Shown here in pieces: positions 12,132 through 20,506 of a stretch of DNA of 52,521 nt. The stretch spans positions 1 to 52,521 of the forward strand of contig JADYYS010000069.1 in the NCBI GenBank assembly GCA_020853525.1, read 5' to 3'. The notes beneath the pieces are model-generated. The model was not told the origin of the DNA and searched no databases. It saw only the letters and a list, made by a program, of their open reading frames with translations. Source of the DNA: Ardenticatenales bacterium. GTDB lineage: Bacteria > Chloroflexota > Anaerolineae > Epilineales > Epilineaceae. Positions within the stretch are counted from its first letter, which is position 1. Each line of letters begins with the position of its first letter. The translations under genes were made by a program, and so were the position numbers.

Positions 12132-13685
12132 CTACGTCGCGGCGCCCTCGCCCGGCGCACCGCCGCCACCGCCCCCGCGCCTGCGCCGGCGCTGTCGCCG
12201 CGGCCGCACGGGCTCGCTTGCACCGGGCGGCGGCGGGACGGCGGCGCGGTCGCCGCGGGGGCGCGGGGGCCGATCATCGCGCGGCCGCGGGGCGCGGTCA
12301 TTCCGAGGGCGCGGGGCGCGGTCGCGGCGATCGGAGCCGTCCGGGCGATCCGGTCGATCGCTCGGCCGACCGTCACCGACGGGCCGCGGCGTTCGATCGA
12401 CGGACGGGCCGGTCGAGGGCGGCCGGGACGATGGTGGGCGCCGGCTGGCGCCATCGAACGCGGCGCCCTCATCGCCGGACTGCTCCTCTTCCCGCTGCAT
12501 GTAGAACCGCCGCGGGCCGTGCTCTACGGGCGCCGCAGGCGTGGTGGGCCGGGCGTCCGGCGGTAGGAACTCGGGCGGCACCTCGCCGCCGCCGAAGGCC
12601 TTCATCAGCCGGTCCTGCTGCTCGGCGAACGCCTCGGCATCCACCTCGACCCGCGAACCGGTCTCCCAGATGATCGTGATCTTGCGCGTGATCACGTTCA
12701 CGTCGATGACCTTGCCCTTGCCGACCGCGCTCGTGAGCTTGGCGCCGACCTTCGGCAGGCCCTTGCGCATCTCGCGGTACTGGTCGTCCTCGAAGGCCAG
12801 ACAGCACAGCAGCTTGCCGCAGACGCCGCTGATCTCGCTCGGGTTGAGCGGCAGGCCCTGATTCTTGGCCATGCGGATCGAGATCGGTTGGAACTCGGGC
12901 ATCCAACTGGTGCAGCAAAGCTCGCGACCGCAGCGGTCGATGCCGCCGACGAGCTTGGCCTGATCGCGCGGACCGATCTGGCGCAGCATCACCCGGGAGC
13001 GCAGCTCGCGCGCCAGGTCCCGCACCAGGTTCCGAAAGTCGACGCGCATCTCGTCGCTGGTGAAGTAGATCGTCAGTCGGCTGCCGTCGTAGTTGTACTC
13101 GGCCAGGACGGCCTTCATCGGCAGATCCTGGCGCCGGATCTCGGCGCGGGCCTCCATCAACGCCGCCGGCTCACGAAGGCGCAGGTCGGCCTGTCCGCCT
13201 CGATCGGCAGCGGTGGCCACGCGCACGATCGGCGTCAGGTCGCCGAGGTTGGCGTCCTGCACCTGGCCGGGGGCGATGACGACCCGTCCGAGCTCGCGCC
13301 CCCTGATCGTCTCGACGATCACCTGCTCGCCAACGCCCGCCTGCAAGCACGCCGACGCATCGAACCAGTAGACCTTGCCCGCGCGCCGGAAGCGCACGCC
13401 GGCCACATGGTCGCGCGGGACGCGGCGCGAGCTGCGCGGGCGCGCGGGCGGCGGCTCGTCGTGGACGGCGAGATCCTCGTCGAAGGGCACCTCGGGCTCG
13501 TCGCCCGCCTCGGTCTTGTCGCTCATCTCAGGCCCGTCGCTCACTTCGTCCTCGTCATCGACCTGGAGGGCGAGCATCTCGTCGTCGGGGTCGTCGCCGA
13601 ACGCCGACGCATCGACCGCCGAAGCATCGATCAGCTCGGGCGCGTCGTCGGGCAGCGGCAGAATGGAGGGGTCTGATTCGGTCAT
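12132..13685 (-). CDS. ricT: RicT/YaaT-like PSP1-domain protein with long basic tail
   Basis: Homologue of Bacillus YaaT/RicT, a member of the RicA-RicF-RicT complex that carries iron-sulphur clusters and works with RNase Y in mRNA maturation. The PSP1 core spans about 90-360 of 517 residues. Six cysteines sit in two clusters: CGRELCC (252-258) and CGKLLCC (289-295), the expected cluster ligands. Residues 1-85 are acidic and low in complexity. After about 375 comes a disordered tail rich in Arg, Pro and Asp, with near-repeats RAPRPRNDR, APRPRDDR and PPRPRGDR, ending in a poly-Arg then poly-Gly stretch. This tail is absent from Bacillus RicT and suggests RNA binding. The gene is 33 bp behind holB, an order shared with Bacillus (holB-ricT). 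Confidence 0.88.
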   Translation of the reverse strand: MTESDPSILPLPDDAPELIDASAVDASAFGDDPDDEMLALQVDDEDEVSDGPEMSDKTEAGDEPEVPFDEDLAVHDEPPPARPRSSRRVPRDHVAGVRFRRAGKVYWFDASACLQAGVGEQVIVETIRGRELGRVVIAPGQVQDANLGDLTPIVRVATAADRGGQADLRLREPAALMEARAEIRRQDLPMKAVLAEYNYDGSRLTIYFTSDEMRVDFRNLVRDLARELRSRVMLRQIGPRDQAKLVGGIDRCGRELCCTSWMPEFQPISIRMAKNQGLPLNPSEISGVCGKLLCCLAFEDDQYREMRKGLPKVGAKLTSAVGKGKVIDVNVITRKITIIWETGSRVEVDAEAFAEQQDRLMKAFGGGEVPPEFLPPDARPTTPAAPVEHGPRRFYMQREEEQSGDEGAAFDGASRRPPSSRPPSTGPSVDRTPRPVGDGRPSDRPDRPDGSDRRDRAPRPRNDRAPRPRDDRPPRPRGDRAAVPPPPGASEPVRPRRQRRRRRGGGGGGAPGEGAAT

Positions 13686-13718
13686 GGGGGCCTCGTGCGC
13701 CGTCGGCGCGGGGGAGCG

Positions 13719-14780
13719 TCAGCGCTGGGGTGCAGGGAGCGCCAGCGTCAGGACGTCGAGTACCAGTTGGGGGTTGGCGTGCGCGGCGAGCTGGCCGAGC
13801 GCGGTTTCGGTTGCCCGGGCGCCATTGGCAGCCTGGGCGGGGGTGAGCGACGCGGCCAGACGGTGGAGATCCGTCAGCCGGTCGCGGTTCGTCACGGGTT
13901 CGTTCAAGCCATGTTGGAGCAGCAGGACGTCGCGGAACGAGCCGAGCCAGTGGGCGATGCCTTCGGCGAGCCCGCTCCGCGCACGCGCAACCTGCGCGGC
14001 GACGGCCAGGCGTCCGGCGCGGTCGGCGTCGACGAGGGTGAACAATCGGTCAAGCCATGCGGTCCGGTCGGCCAGGGCCGCCTCGTCGGCGTCCAGCCAA
14101 GCCAGCGCCCGGCCGAGCGCACCACCGGACAGCCGCGCCAGCAGGTCGGCCCGATCCGCCGGGACGCCGTGGTGCTCGGTCAGCGCCGCCGCCGCCTCGG
14201 CCGGCGGGAGCGGCTTGATGTCCACTCTCCGGCAGCGGGAGCGGATCGTCGGCAGCACGTTGGCCTCTTGGACGGCCGTAAGGATGAGCACGGCATGCGG
14301 CGGCGGCTCTTCGAGGGTCTTGAGAAGGCTGTTGGCCGCGCCGCTCGACGCCAGGTCGACGTCCGGCAGCACCGTGACGCGGACCCGTCCCTCGACCGGT
14401 GAGAGCGACAACCCGGACTGCAGCGCCCGAGCCGCATCGATCCGCAGCGGCGCGGGCGTCGTCACGACGTCCGGATGACCGCCGTTGGCCACCAGTCGGC
14501 AGGCCCGGCACCGCCCGCACGGCCGGTCGTCCGCATCGGCCACGCACACGAGCAGCTGCGCCAGCGCGCCGGCGAGGGTCCGCTTCCCGACGCCCGCCGG
14601 ACCGACGATGAGCACCGGCTGCCCGACATGACCGTCGCGGCCGAGCCGCGCCAGCACGCGCCACGCGACGGCATGCCCGATGACGCGGATCCGGTGATCC
14701 GCGGCCGGTTCAGGCATCGACAGCGCAGCGTCTACGCGCGCCGGCAGCTCGAAGAGCGCCGGTGCGTCGGGGGTGTCCAT
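13719..14780 (-). CDS. holB: DNA polymerase III subunit delta'
   Basis: Clamp-loader subunit of the replicative polymerase. The 353 residues carry a P-loop GPAGVGKRT (60-68), a four-Cys zinc module (C79 and CGRCRAC at 88-94), the sensor region SSGAANSLLKTLEEPPPHAV (147-166), and the SRC motif (181-183), so it is recognisable as delta'/gamma-tau-type AAA+. The intact P-loop is more usual for gamma/tau than for delta', but length, neighbour and overall pattern favour delta'. The ATG at 14780 is chosen because the frame upstream gives only low-complexity sequence. It heads a two-gene minus-strand unit with ricT. Confidence 0.87.
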   Translation of the reverse strand: MDTPDAPALFELPARVDAALSMPEPAADHRIRVIGHAVAWRVLARLGRDGHVGQPVLIVGPAGVGKRTLAGALAQLLVCVADADDRPCGRCRACRLVANGGHPDVVTTPAPLRIDAARALQSGLSLSPVEGRVRVTVLPDVDLASSGAANSLLKTLEEPPPHAVLILTAVQEANVLPTIRSRCRRVDIKPLPPAEAAAALTEHHGVPADRADLLARLSGGALGRALAWLDADEAALADRTAWLDRLFTLVDADRAGRLAVAAQVARARSGLAEGIAHWLGSFRDVLLLQHGLNEPVTNRDRLTDLHRLAASLTPAQAANGARATETALGQLAAHANPQLVLDVLTLALPAPQR

Positions 14781-14882
14781 GGGGGCAAGGCTACCACGTA
14801 ACAGGGGTGGGGACAATGGGAACCGCTTTGGATCGGCGGTCGTCGGCGTGTTGGATAGACGGTGGTCGGCTTGTCGGGCTGC

Positions 14883-14888
14883 TATGAT
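14883..14888 (+). promoter_or_regulatory. -10 element placing the transcript start at the ATG
   Basis: TATGAT in GCTATGATCGG ends 6 bases before the ATG at 14895. If used, the mRNA would be leaderless. No good -35 is visible. Confidence 0.45.
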
Positions 14889-14894
14889 CGGACG

Positions 14895-15902
14895 ATGCGA
14901 TTCGCAATGAAGACCCCCCGATCCACGGCGCGCCACGCCCTCGCCACGGCCCTCCCGCTCGCCCTCGCCGCCTGCACGCCTGCCGGCCCGACGCCCGAGC
15001 CGGAGGCCACGCTGCTCGCCGCGCCGTGGACGTCCGTGGCGGCGACGGCGGAGCCGACGGTCGAAGCACCGGCGATGGGAACCGTGACGGTCGGTACCCC
15101 CGCGACACCCGGCGACGCGGCCGCGACGATCGACATCGCGGCGTTCGCGACCGAGCTGAGCGCGACGATCGCGGCGATGGGGTCGCCCGTGCCGACGTTC
15201 GCGCCGCGGGTGGCGGTGAACACGGCGGTGCCGATCGCGGGGTGTGTGGTGCCGAAACGCCCCTTCGACACCAACGTGGCCCTCGCCGGCGACGTACCCG
15301 ACGGCATCCGGGCGTGGTGGTACTCCGATTCGTCAGACCCGCGAACGTTCGACGGCGAGGTTGTGGAGCACGCGCGCGGCGCCGGCGTGACACACCTGAG
15401 GGCAACCCGCGACGGTGACGCGTTCGAGGCAACGATCACGACGGATGGATCGCTCGGGCTCGAGCCGGGACAGCGCGTCCACGTCGCGTGGCAGCACGTC
15501 GGGGCCGGGACCGCCGGACTTGAGAGCTTGGGGTTCGCCCTCCTTGTCTCAGACGACGCGGGCCTCGTGGCTCATGTCCTGTCACGCAAAGCGGATCTTC
15601 CCGCCGACGAGCCCCTGCTGGGCGGTGACCGCGCGGGGTGGACGATCGAGCAGCTCCGATCGCCGTGTATGACGCCTGAACGCGTATGCGGCGTCGCGCT
15701 GTACGCCGCGCCGGTACGCTTCGCGTTGGGCGATGCCACGCTTGTCGTCGATCCCGGGGCCGGCGACGTGCTCCAAACGGTTGACGGCACGCACACGTTC
15801 GACATCGCGGTAGCCACGAGCCACGTCGCCGTCGCCGAAGGCGCGATCACTTGCCCTGACGGGGTATCGTGGCCGCTGTCCTATCGAATCGTCCGGCGCT
15901 AG
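14895..15902 (+). CDS. Predicted lipoprotein of unknown function
   Basis: I do not recognise a family. The 335-residue product starts with a lipoprotein signal: basic n-region, hydrophobic ALATALPLALAAC with the lipobox LAAC (modified Cys about 27), then a Thr/Pro/Ala-rich stretch to about 110 suited to an extended spacer. The rest (about 115-335) is a compact, beta-rich domain with several Cys (for example GCVVPKRPF and CMTPERVCG) that could form disulphides outside the membrane. A -10-like TATGAT ends only 6 bases upstream of the ATG and there is no Shine-Dalgarno, so the gene may be leaderless. It ends 10 bases before moeA, whose AGGAG lies at its stop codon, so cotranscription with the molybdenum-cofactor genes is likely. 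Confidence 0.75.
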   Translation: MRFAMKTPRSTARHALATALPLALAACTPAGPTPEPEATLLAAPWTSVAATAEPTVEAPAMGTVTVGTPATPGDAAATIDIAAFATELSATIAAMGSPVPTFAPRVAVNTAVPIAGCVVPKRPFDTNVALAGDVPDGIRAWWYSDSSDPRTFDGEVVEHARGAGVTHLRATRDGDAFEATITTDGSLGLEPGQRVHVAWQHVGAGTAGLESLGFALLVSDDAGLVAHVLSRKADLPADEPLLGGDRAGWTIEQLRSPCMTPERVCGVALYAAPVRFALGDATLVVDPGAGDVLQTVDGTHTFDIAVATSHVAVAEGAITCPDGVSWPLSYRIVRR

Positions 15903-15912
15903 GAGAGTCACG

Positions 15913-17196
15913 ATGCCCCCCCTCCGAGCTCCGCACGCCCCCACCCCCGAGATCCCCGTCGACGACGCCCTCGCCCTCATCCTCGCGTCCGTCGCCCCCC
16001 TCCCTGCCGAGCGCATCCCCTTCACGCAGGCCGCCGGCCGCGTGCTGGCCGCGCCCGTCACGGCGCGCGAGGCGATGCCGCCGTTCGCGGCGTCGTCGCG
16101 GGACGGGTACGCCGTCATCGCAGCGGATGGGATCGGGACGCGGCGGGTGATCGGCGAGGCGGTGGCGGGCGGGGCCGGCGGCCTCGTCGTCACGGCGGGC
16201 ACGGCAGCGCGGATCACGACGGGGGCGCCGTTGCCGGCGGGGGCGGACGCGGTGGTCATGGTGGAGGACACGGAACGCAACTTCGTCGCGCGCGGGCCCG
16301 ACGGCGGCGGCGATGTCGGGGGCGCGGGCGACGACGTCGTCGTGCTTCGCGCCGTCGAGGTGGGTGAGAACGTGCGGCCGGTCGGACAGGATTACGCGGC
16401 GGGCGATGTCCTCCTCGCGCCGGGCGCCGTCCTCGGTCCGGCCGAGATCGGGCTGCTCGCGTCGGGGGGCGCCATCGAAGTCGACGTGTTCCGGCGACCC
16501 CGCGTGATCGTGTACTCGACGGGCGATGAGCTCGTCGAGCCGGACAGGACGCCCGGGCCGGGGCAGATTCGCGACTCGAACCGGTTCGCGATGGCCGAGG
16601 CCGTGAAGGAGGCGGGCGGCGAGGTCGTGTTCGCGGGCCGGTTGGGCGACAACGCGGACGATGTCGACGCGCTGGCGGCCGCGGTGACGTCGGCGGACGT
16701 CGTCGTCACGAGCGGCGGCGTGTCGATGGGCCACATGGACCTCGTCAAGCCGTGGCTGGCGGCCAACGGGACGCTCGTCTTCGGGCGGGTGCGCACCAAG
16801 CCGGGCAAGCCGGTCACGTTCGCGCGCGTCGGCGGTACGCCGTGCTTCGCGCTGCCGGGCTTCCCGGTCAGCACGCTGGTGTGCTTCGAGCTCTTCGTCC
16901 GCCCGGCGCTACGGGCGATGGGCGGCCACATCGACGTTCGCCGCCCGCTGTGGCCCGTCACGCTGGTCCACGACGTCGCGCACGCCGGCGACCGCGTCGA
17001 GTTCGCGCGAGCGGTCGTGAAGCTCGGTGCGGACGGGCGGCCGGTGGCGAGGACGACGGGATTCCAGGGCAGCGGGCGGCTCCTGTCCATGGCGGGCGCG
17101 AACGCGCTGCTGCGGCTCGAGGGCGCTGAGGGGCTCGCGCGGGCGGGCGACGTCGTGCCGGCGCTGATCATCGCGCCGGTGGGCGGTGGGTCATGA
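15913..17196 (+). CDS. moeA: Molybdopterin molybdenumtransferase MoeA
   Basis: Inserts molybdate into adenylylated molybdopterin, the last step of Moco synthesis. The 427 residues cover all MoeA domains: MPPFAASSRDGYAV (about 56-69), the domain II segment with TGAPLPAGADAVVMVED, the MogA-like domain III with STGDEL, GQIRDSN, SGGVSMGHMD and KPGKPVTFA, the GTPCFALPGFPVS motif, and the small C-terminal domain IV (GSGRLLSMAGANALLRL). AGGAGAG precedes the ATG. Its TGA overlaps the moaA ATG (ATGA), so the two are translationally coupled. Confidence 0.95.
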   Translation: MPPLRAPHAPTPEIPVDDALALILASVAPLPAERIPFTQAAGRVLAAPVTAREAMPPFAASSRDGYAVIAADGIGTRRVIGEAVAGGAGGLVVTAGTAARITTGAPLPAGADAVVMVEDTERNFVARGPDGGGDVGGAGDDVVVLRAVEVGENVRPVGQDYAAGDVLLAPGAVLGPAEIGLLASGGAIEVDVFRRPRVIVYSTGDELVEPDRTPGPGQIRDSNRFAMAEAVKEAGGEVVFAGRLGDNADDVDALAAAVTSADVVVTSGGVSMGHMDLVKPWLAANGTLVFGRVRTKPGKPVTFARVGGTPCFALPGFPVSTLVCFELFVRPALRAMGGHIDVRRPLWPVTLVHDVAHAGDRVEFARAVVKLGADGRPVARTTGFQGSGRLLSMAGANALLRLEGAEGLARAGDVVPALIIAPVGGGS

Positions 17197-18260
17197 CGAT
17201 CACCTTGCACGACGGCGCGCGCGACGGCACGCCCGACGGACTGCACGACGGTTTCGGCCGGCGGATCGACTACCTGCGGATCTCACTGACGGACCGCTGC
17301 AACCTGCGCTGCCGCTATTGCATGCCGACGCACGGCCTCGCGTTCGCGCCCGACGACGCGCTGCTCTCGGCCGCGGAGATCGAGACCGTCGTGCGGGCGG
17401 CGGCGAGCGTCGGCTTCCGCAAGGTGCGCCTGACGGGCGGCGAGCCGACGCTGCGGCGGGACGTCGTGGACATCGTCGGCCGGATCGCGGCCGTGCCGGG
17501 CATCCGCGACGTCTCGATGACGACGAACGGCATCCGGCTCGTCGCGTTGGCCGGCGAGCTGAAGGCCGCCGGGCTGACGCGCGTGAACATCCACGTGGAC
17601 AGCGTCGACCCGTCGCGGCTGGCGGACCTCATGCGCTGGGGGAAAGCGGACGATCTCTGGGCAGGCGTGGCCGCGGCCGAAGCCGCCGGGCTCCTGCCGA
17701 TCAAGCTGAACTGCGTCGTGGCCAGGGGCTACAACGAGGCGGACATCGTCCCGCTGGCGCGCCTGACGATCGAGCATGACTGGACGGTGCGCTTCATCGA
17801 GCTCATGCCGTTGGGCAGCGGCGCCGAGGCGCAGTTCAGCATCGACCGCTACGTCTCGAACGCCGACATCGCCGTCCGGATCGAGGCGGCGCTCGGCCCG
17901 CTCACGCCGCTGGCCAACGCCGACGCGTCGGACGAGGCACGGAACTTCACGCTACCGGGCGCCTGCGGCCGGGTCGGCTTCATATCGCCCGTCAGCGAGC
18001 CCTACTGCGGCAACTGCAACCGGATGCGCCTGACCGCCGACGGCAAGTTCCACCTCTGCCTGCTGCACGACGACGAGATCGACGTGCGTGCGGTGTTGCG
18101 GGAGGTGGGAACGGGGGACGGCGCCGTCGGCGAAGTCGGCGATGCCGTCGAGCGGGTGGCGGCCGTGCTGGCGCGGGCCGTCGCGATGAAGCCGATCGGG
18201 CACGCGCTGGCGGCGGGGGTGCACACGGAGGGGCGGCGGATGCATGCGATTGGGGGGTGA
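17193..18260 (+). CDS. moaA: GTP 3',8-cyclase MoaA
   Basis: Radical SAM enzyme that, with MoaC, converts GTP to cyclic pyranopterin monophosphate, the first step of Moco synthesis. The 355 residues show the N-terminal cluster motif CNLRCRYC (Cys 36, 40, 43), the SAM-binding TGGEPTLRRD, and the C-terminal second cluster in PYCGNCNRMRLTADGK plus the later Cys of FHLCLL. The chain ends in Gly-Gly, needed for MoaA activity. MoaC is not in the window. The ATG overlaps the moeA stop. Confidence 0.96.
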   Translation: MTITLHDGARDGTPDGLHDGFGRRIDYLRISLTDRCNLRCRYCMPTHGLAFAPDDALLSAAEIETVVRAAASVGFRKVRLTGGEPTLRRDVVDIVGRIAAVPGIRDVSMTTNGIRLVALAGELKAAGLTRVNIHVDSVDPSRLADLMRWGKADDLWAGVAAAEAAGLLPIKLNCVVARGYNEADIVPLARLTIEHDWTVRFIELMPLGSGAEAQFSIDRYVSNADIAVRIEAALGPLTPLANADASDEARNFTLPGACGRVGFISPVSEPYCGNCNRMRLTADGKFHLCLLHDDEIDVRAVLREVGTGDGAVGEVGDAVERVAAVLARAVAMKPIGHALAAGVHTEGRRMHAIGG

Positions 18261-18567
18261 CCCCTATCCGTCAGCGCCTGCGGCGCTGCCACCTTTCCCC
18301 ACCGGAGGTGGAGAAAGGATGCGACCTTGTTGACGTTGGTAGCGGAGCTTGACACGTCGGAGTCCGAGCGCAGCACACGAGCACACCACGTGCGCCAACG
18401 TGAAGCCCGCTAATCGGCAGCCAGCTCCTCGGGCACAATCCGTTGGTCCTCTCCAGCGACAGCTGGGGAGGACAGGCCGCGCGGAGCGCGGCCGGGAGGG
18501 GTTCCCCCGCTCCAGCCAACGCATTCGGCAACCGCAGAGGCGGTTCTCCAGAAATGAGAGTCTCCCC
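18261..18567. other. Intergenic region with three triplet-loop hairpins
   Basis: No gene is credible in these 307 bases. Three inverted repeats with 3-base loops are present: 18272-18288 (7-bp stem CAGCGCC/GGCGCTG, loop TGC, just after moaA), 18292-18318 (11 of 12 pairs, loop GGA) and 18475-18493 (8-bp stem GGCCGCGC/GCGCGGCC, loop GGA). The first two could terminate moaA. The style resembles dispersed extragenic repeats. Confidence 0.5.
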
Positions 18568-19182
18568 ATGACCCGAAGCCGGCGCTCCGTCGCCCCACAC
18601 ACTGTCTTTGTCCTATCCTGGTCCCTTACCCTCGCCCTCGCCACCACCGCCTGCAACGCCGACCCCACCCCTTCCGACCCGGCCGCCATCGACGCCGCGA
18701 CGTCCGAGGCGCTGCAACAGACCGCCGTCGAGACCGCCGACGCGCTGAGCAAGCTGGACAGCGCCCCGGCGCCGACGAGCGCGCTGGCGGGGACGCAGAT
18801 CGCGCTGGCGGCCACGGCGGCCATCTCGTCGCCGACCGGCGCGTACGTGCCCACCGGCGGCGCGTCTGACCCGGCGGCGGTCCTGGCGGCGGCCGAGGGG
18901 CGCGTCGGCAAGCCGGTGGCGGTGTGGTTCTGGGCGGAGGACTGCGCGGGGTGCGACGAGATCGGCGCGGCCTGGGACGCGCTCCGCGCCGCCAACGAAG
19001 ACCGGGTGGTGTTCGCCCGGGTCGACGTCGCGGATCCGGCGGCGGCGGACGCGGTGCTGCGCTACCGGATCGCCGAGGCGCCGGCGTTCGTCGTGTTCGC
19101 GTCGGACGGGCGGCCGGTGGCTAGCGTGGCGGAGTGGCCGGGGGCTGAGGTGTTTGCGGGCTACCTGACGCAGGCCAAGTAG
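18568..19182 (+). CDS. Thioredoxin-fold lipoprotein
   Basis: A 204-residue exported protein with a basic start (MTRSRRS), a hydrophobic segment ending at a lipobox-like ALATTAC, and an Ala/Thr spacer to about 105. The C-terminal 90 residues read as a thioredoxin fold: KPVAVWFWAEDCAGCDEIG holds the redox pair CAGC where thioredoxin has WCGPC, then VVFARVDVAD, and the cis-Pro strand EAPAFVVFASDGR. It may reduce, oxidise or shuffle disulphides outside the membrane, which fits the Cys-rich secreted proteins encoded nearby. The partner is unknown. ATG at 18568; earlier in-frame codons translate the hairpin region. Its last 62 bases overlap the convergent gene on the other strand. Confidence 0.75.
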   Translation: MTRSRRSVAPHTVFVLSWSLTLALATTACNADPTPSDPAAIDAATSEALQQTAVETADALSKLDSAPAPTSALAGTQIALAATAAISSPTGAYVPTGGASDPAAVLAAAEGRVGKPVAVWFWAEDCAGCDEIGAAWDALRAANEDRVVFARVDVADPAAADAVLRYRIAEAPAFVVFASDGRPVASVAEWPGAEVFAGYLTQAK

Positions 19183-20506
19183 GATCACGCGGCCACGCCC
19201 ACGCGTCGGCGATCCAGGTCACGATCATCCCGAGCACCGCGGCGACGACGGCGAGCACCGCAATGACGATGAAGGCCATGGCCTTCCCGTAGCCGTAGTT
19301 CGTCAGGTGTGCGAACGGGGTGACGGCGTCCGGCGCTGTGACGACAAGCCAGCCGGCCACGGCGACCGCCGCCCCCCACGCGACCCCGTTCACCACGCTG
19401 ACCATGAAGCGGCGGGGCCAAGGGCGCATCCCTCGGCGCCGGCCGATGCGCCAGCACAACCGCGCGCCGGCGATGAGGACGAACGCAAACAGGGCGCGCG
19501 ACAGCCAGCGCGCCGCGATGCGCCACGCGCCTTCGGCCGGCTGGACGGACAGCGTCAACGCGTCGGCTGGAACGCCTTCGAAGTGCGCGGTGAGCCGGTC
19601 GCCGCGTCGTTCGAGGGCCGGCTCGCTCCAGGCGCGCCACCCGGGTGGGACTTCGACCGCGACGTCGAGCGTGCCGAAACCGGCCCAGCTCCGGGCGGGC
19701 GCAAGGATGTAGGCGAACTGGCGGACGATAAGCGGTTCGACCAAGTACGTGCCCGCGACGGCGCGGTAGCGGACGGTCAGGCGCGACGGGCCGGGAGGCA
19801 GCGACGCGTGAAACGTCGAAGGGCTTGGAGAGATCGTGTCATCACCGAACATCCCCGAGTACAGGTAGCTCTCCGGTCCGTCCGGCCCGGGTGCATAGAG
19901 AGGCGGGCGCCACTCGGGTTGCAGGTCCAAGTCGAGACGCCTGGCAGTGACCGGCCGATCGTCGACCGCGACGCGGAAGTCCCGGACGCGCTCGACGCCG
20001 TGGGCAAAGTGCAGGTCGACGATGCGGCCCGCACCGCCGTTCGCAAGGAAGTACGTGGCGGTGACGATCGCCGAGGAGCCCAAGTCAACCAGTCGTCTGC
20101 TGTCGTCGCCGAAATCGTCCGACGCGCCTGCGACTGCGGTGCTGCTGTCCACCGGCCGCAGATCGATCGCCAGCGTCTCGCTGACGATGCGGATCCCCGC
20201 CAGCCCGCCGACCTCGCCGACCGGCACGCCGCCGAAGCTCGGCACGCCCGCGTTGGCGACGGCGGGATTGGGGGCGGCGGCGAGGAGGGATGCGATGGTG
20301 CAGGCGAGAATGGTCGCGGTGCGGAGACGGACGATGGCCGGCAGCTGAAGCTGGCCGGCTGAAGGCGGCCCTGGCGGGCCGCCATGGTGCCCGCCTACGC
20401 GGGCACCCAGCAGTCGGCGGCGCCCGCGAAGGCGGGCGCAGTGGCCACAGGCCCCCAGCCGGCCGGCTTCAGCCGCCGGCTCTTTCGGCCCAACGTCATC
20501 GTCCAA
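19121..20506 (-). CDS. Membrane-anchored envelope protein of unknown function; start uncertain
   Basis: No family recognised. The body has a signal-peptide-like segment (RLRTATILACTIASLLAAA), a beta-rich extracytoplasmic part of about 270 residues, then three membrane helices near the C-terminus (for example RALFAFVLIAGARLCW and AMAFIVIAVLAVVAAVLGMI) and a Pro-rich tail. The start is odd. No ATG, GTG or TTG lies near the signal peptide; the first is a TTG at 20506, overlapping the stop of the upstream VWA gene, and the intervening 57 codons are the 144-bp palindromic repeat. A CTG at 20338, the last codon of the repeat, would give a short normal signal peptide. I list the longest frame; the real start may be 20338. 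It may be cotranscribed with the VWA gene. Confidence 0.65.
   Translation of the reverse strand: MDDDVGPKEPAAEAGRLGACGHCARLRGRRRLLGARVGGHHGGPPGPPSAGQLQLPAIVRLRTATILACTIASLLAAAPNPAVANAGVPSFGGVPVGEVGGLAGIRIVSETLAIDLRPVDSSTAVAGASDDFGDDSRRLVDLGSSAIVTATYFLANGGAGRIVDLHFAHGVERVRDFRVAVDDRPVTARRLDLDLQPEWRPPLYAPGPDGPESYLYSGMFGDDTISPSPSTFHASLPPGPSRLTVRYRAVAGTYLVEPLIVRQFAYILAPARSWAGFGTLDVAVEVPPGWRAWSEPALERRGDRLTAHFEGVPADALTLSVQPAEGAWRIAARWLSRALFAFVLIAGARLCWRIGRRRGMRPWPRRFMVSVVNGVAWGAAVAVAGWLVVTAPDAVTPFAHLTNYGYGKAMAFIVIAVLAVVAAVLGMIVTWIADAWAWPRDPTWPASGSPQTPQPPATPPR
20337..20480 (-). repeat. 144-bp palindromic MITE-like element, copy 1
   Basis: Ends CCGGCAGCTGAAGCTGGCCG... and its inverse, with two mismatches over 24 bp. 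A central hairpin GTGCCCGC-CTAC-GCGGGCAC is present. It matches the reverse complement of copy 2 (33031-33174) at 128 of 144 positions with no gaps. It lies across the 5' end of the 19121-20506 gene. Confidence 0.9.

Noticed and set aside
18349-18567. N-terminal extension of the thioredoxin-fold protein
   Set aside because: The extra 73 codons translate the hairpin-rich region and would bury the signal peptide.
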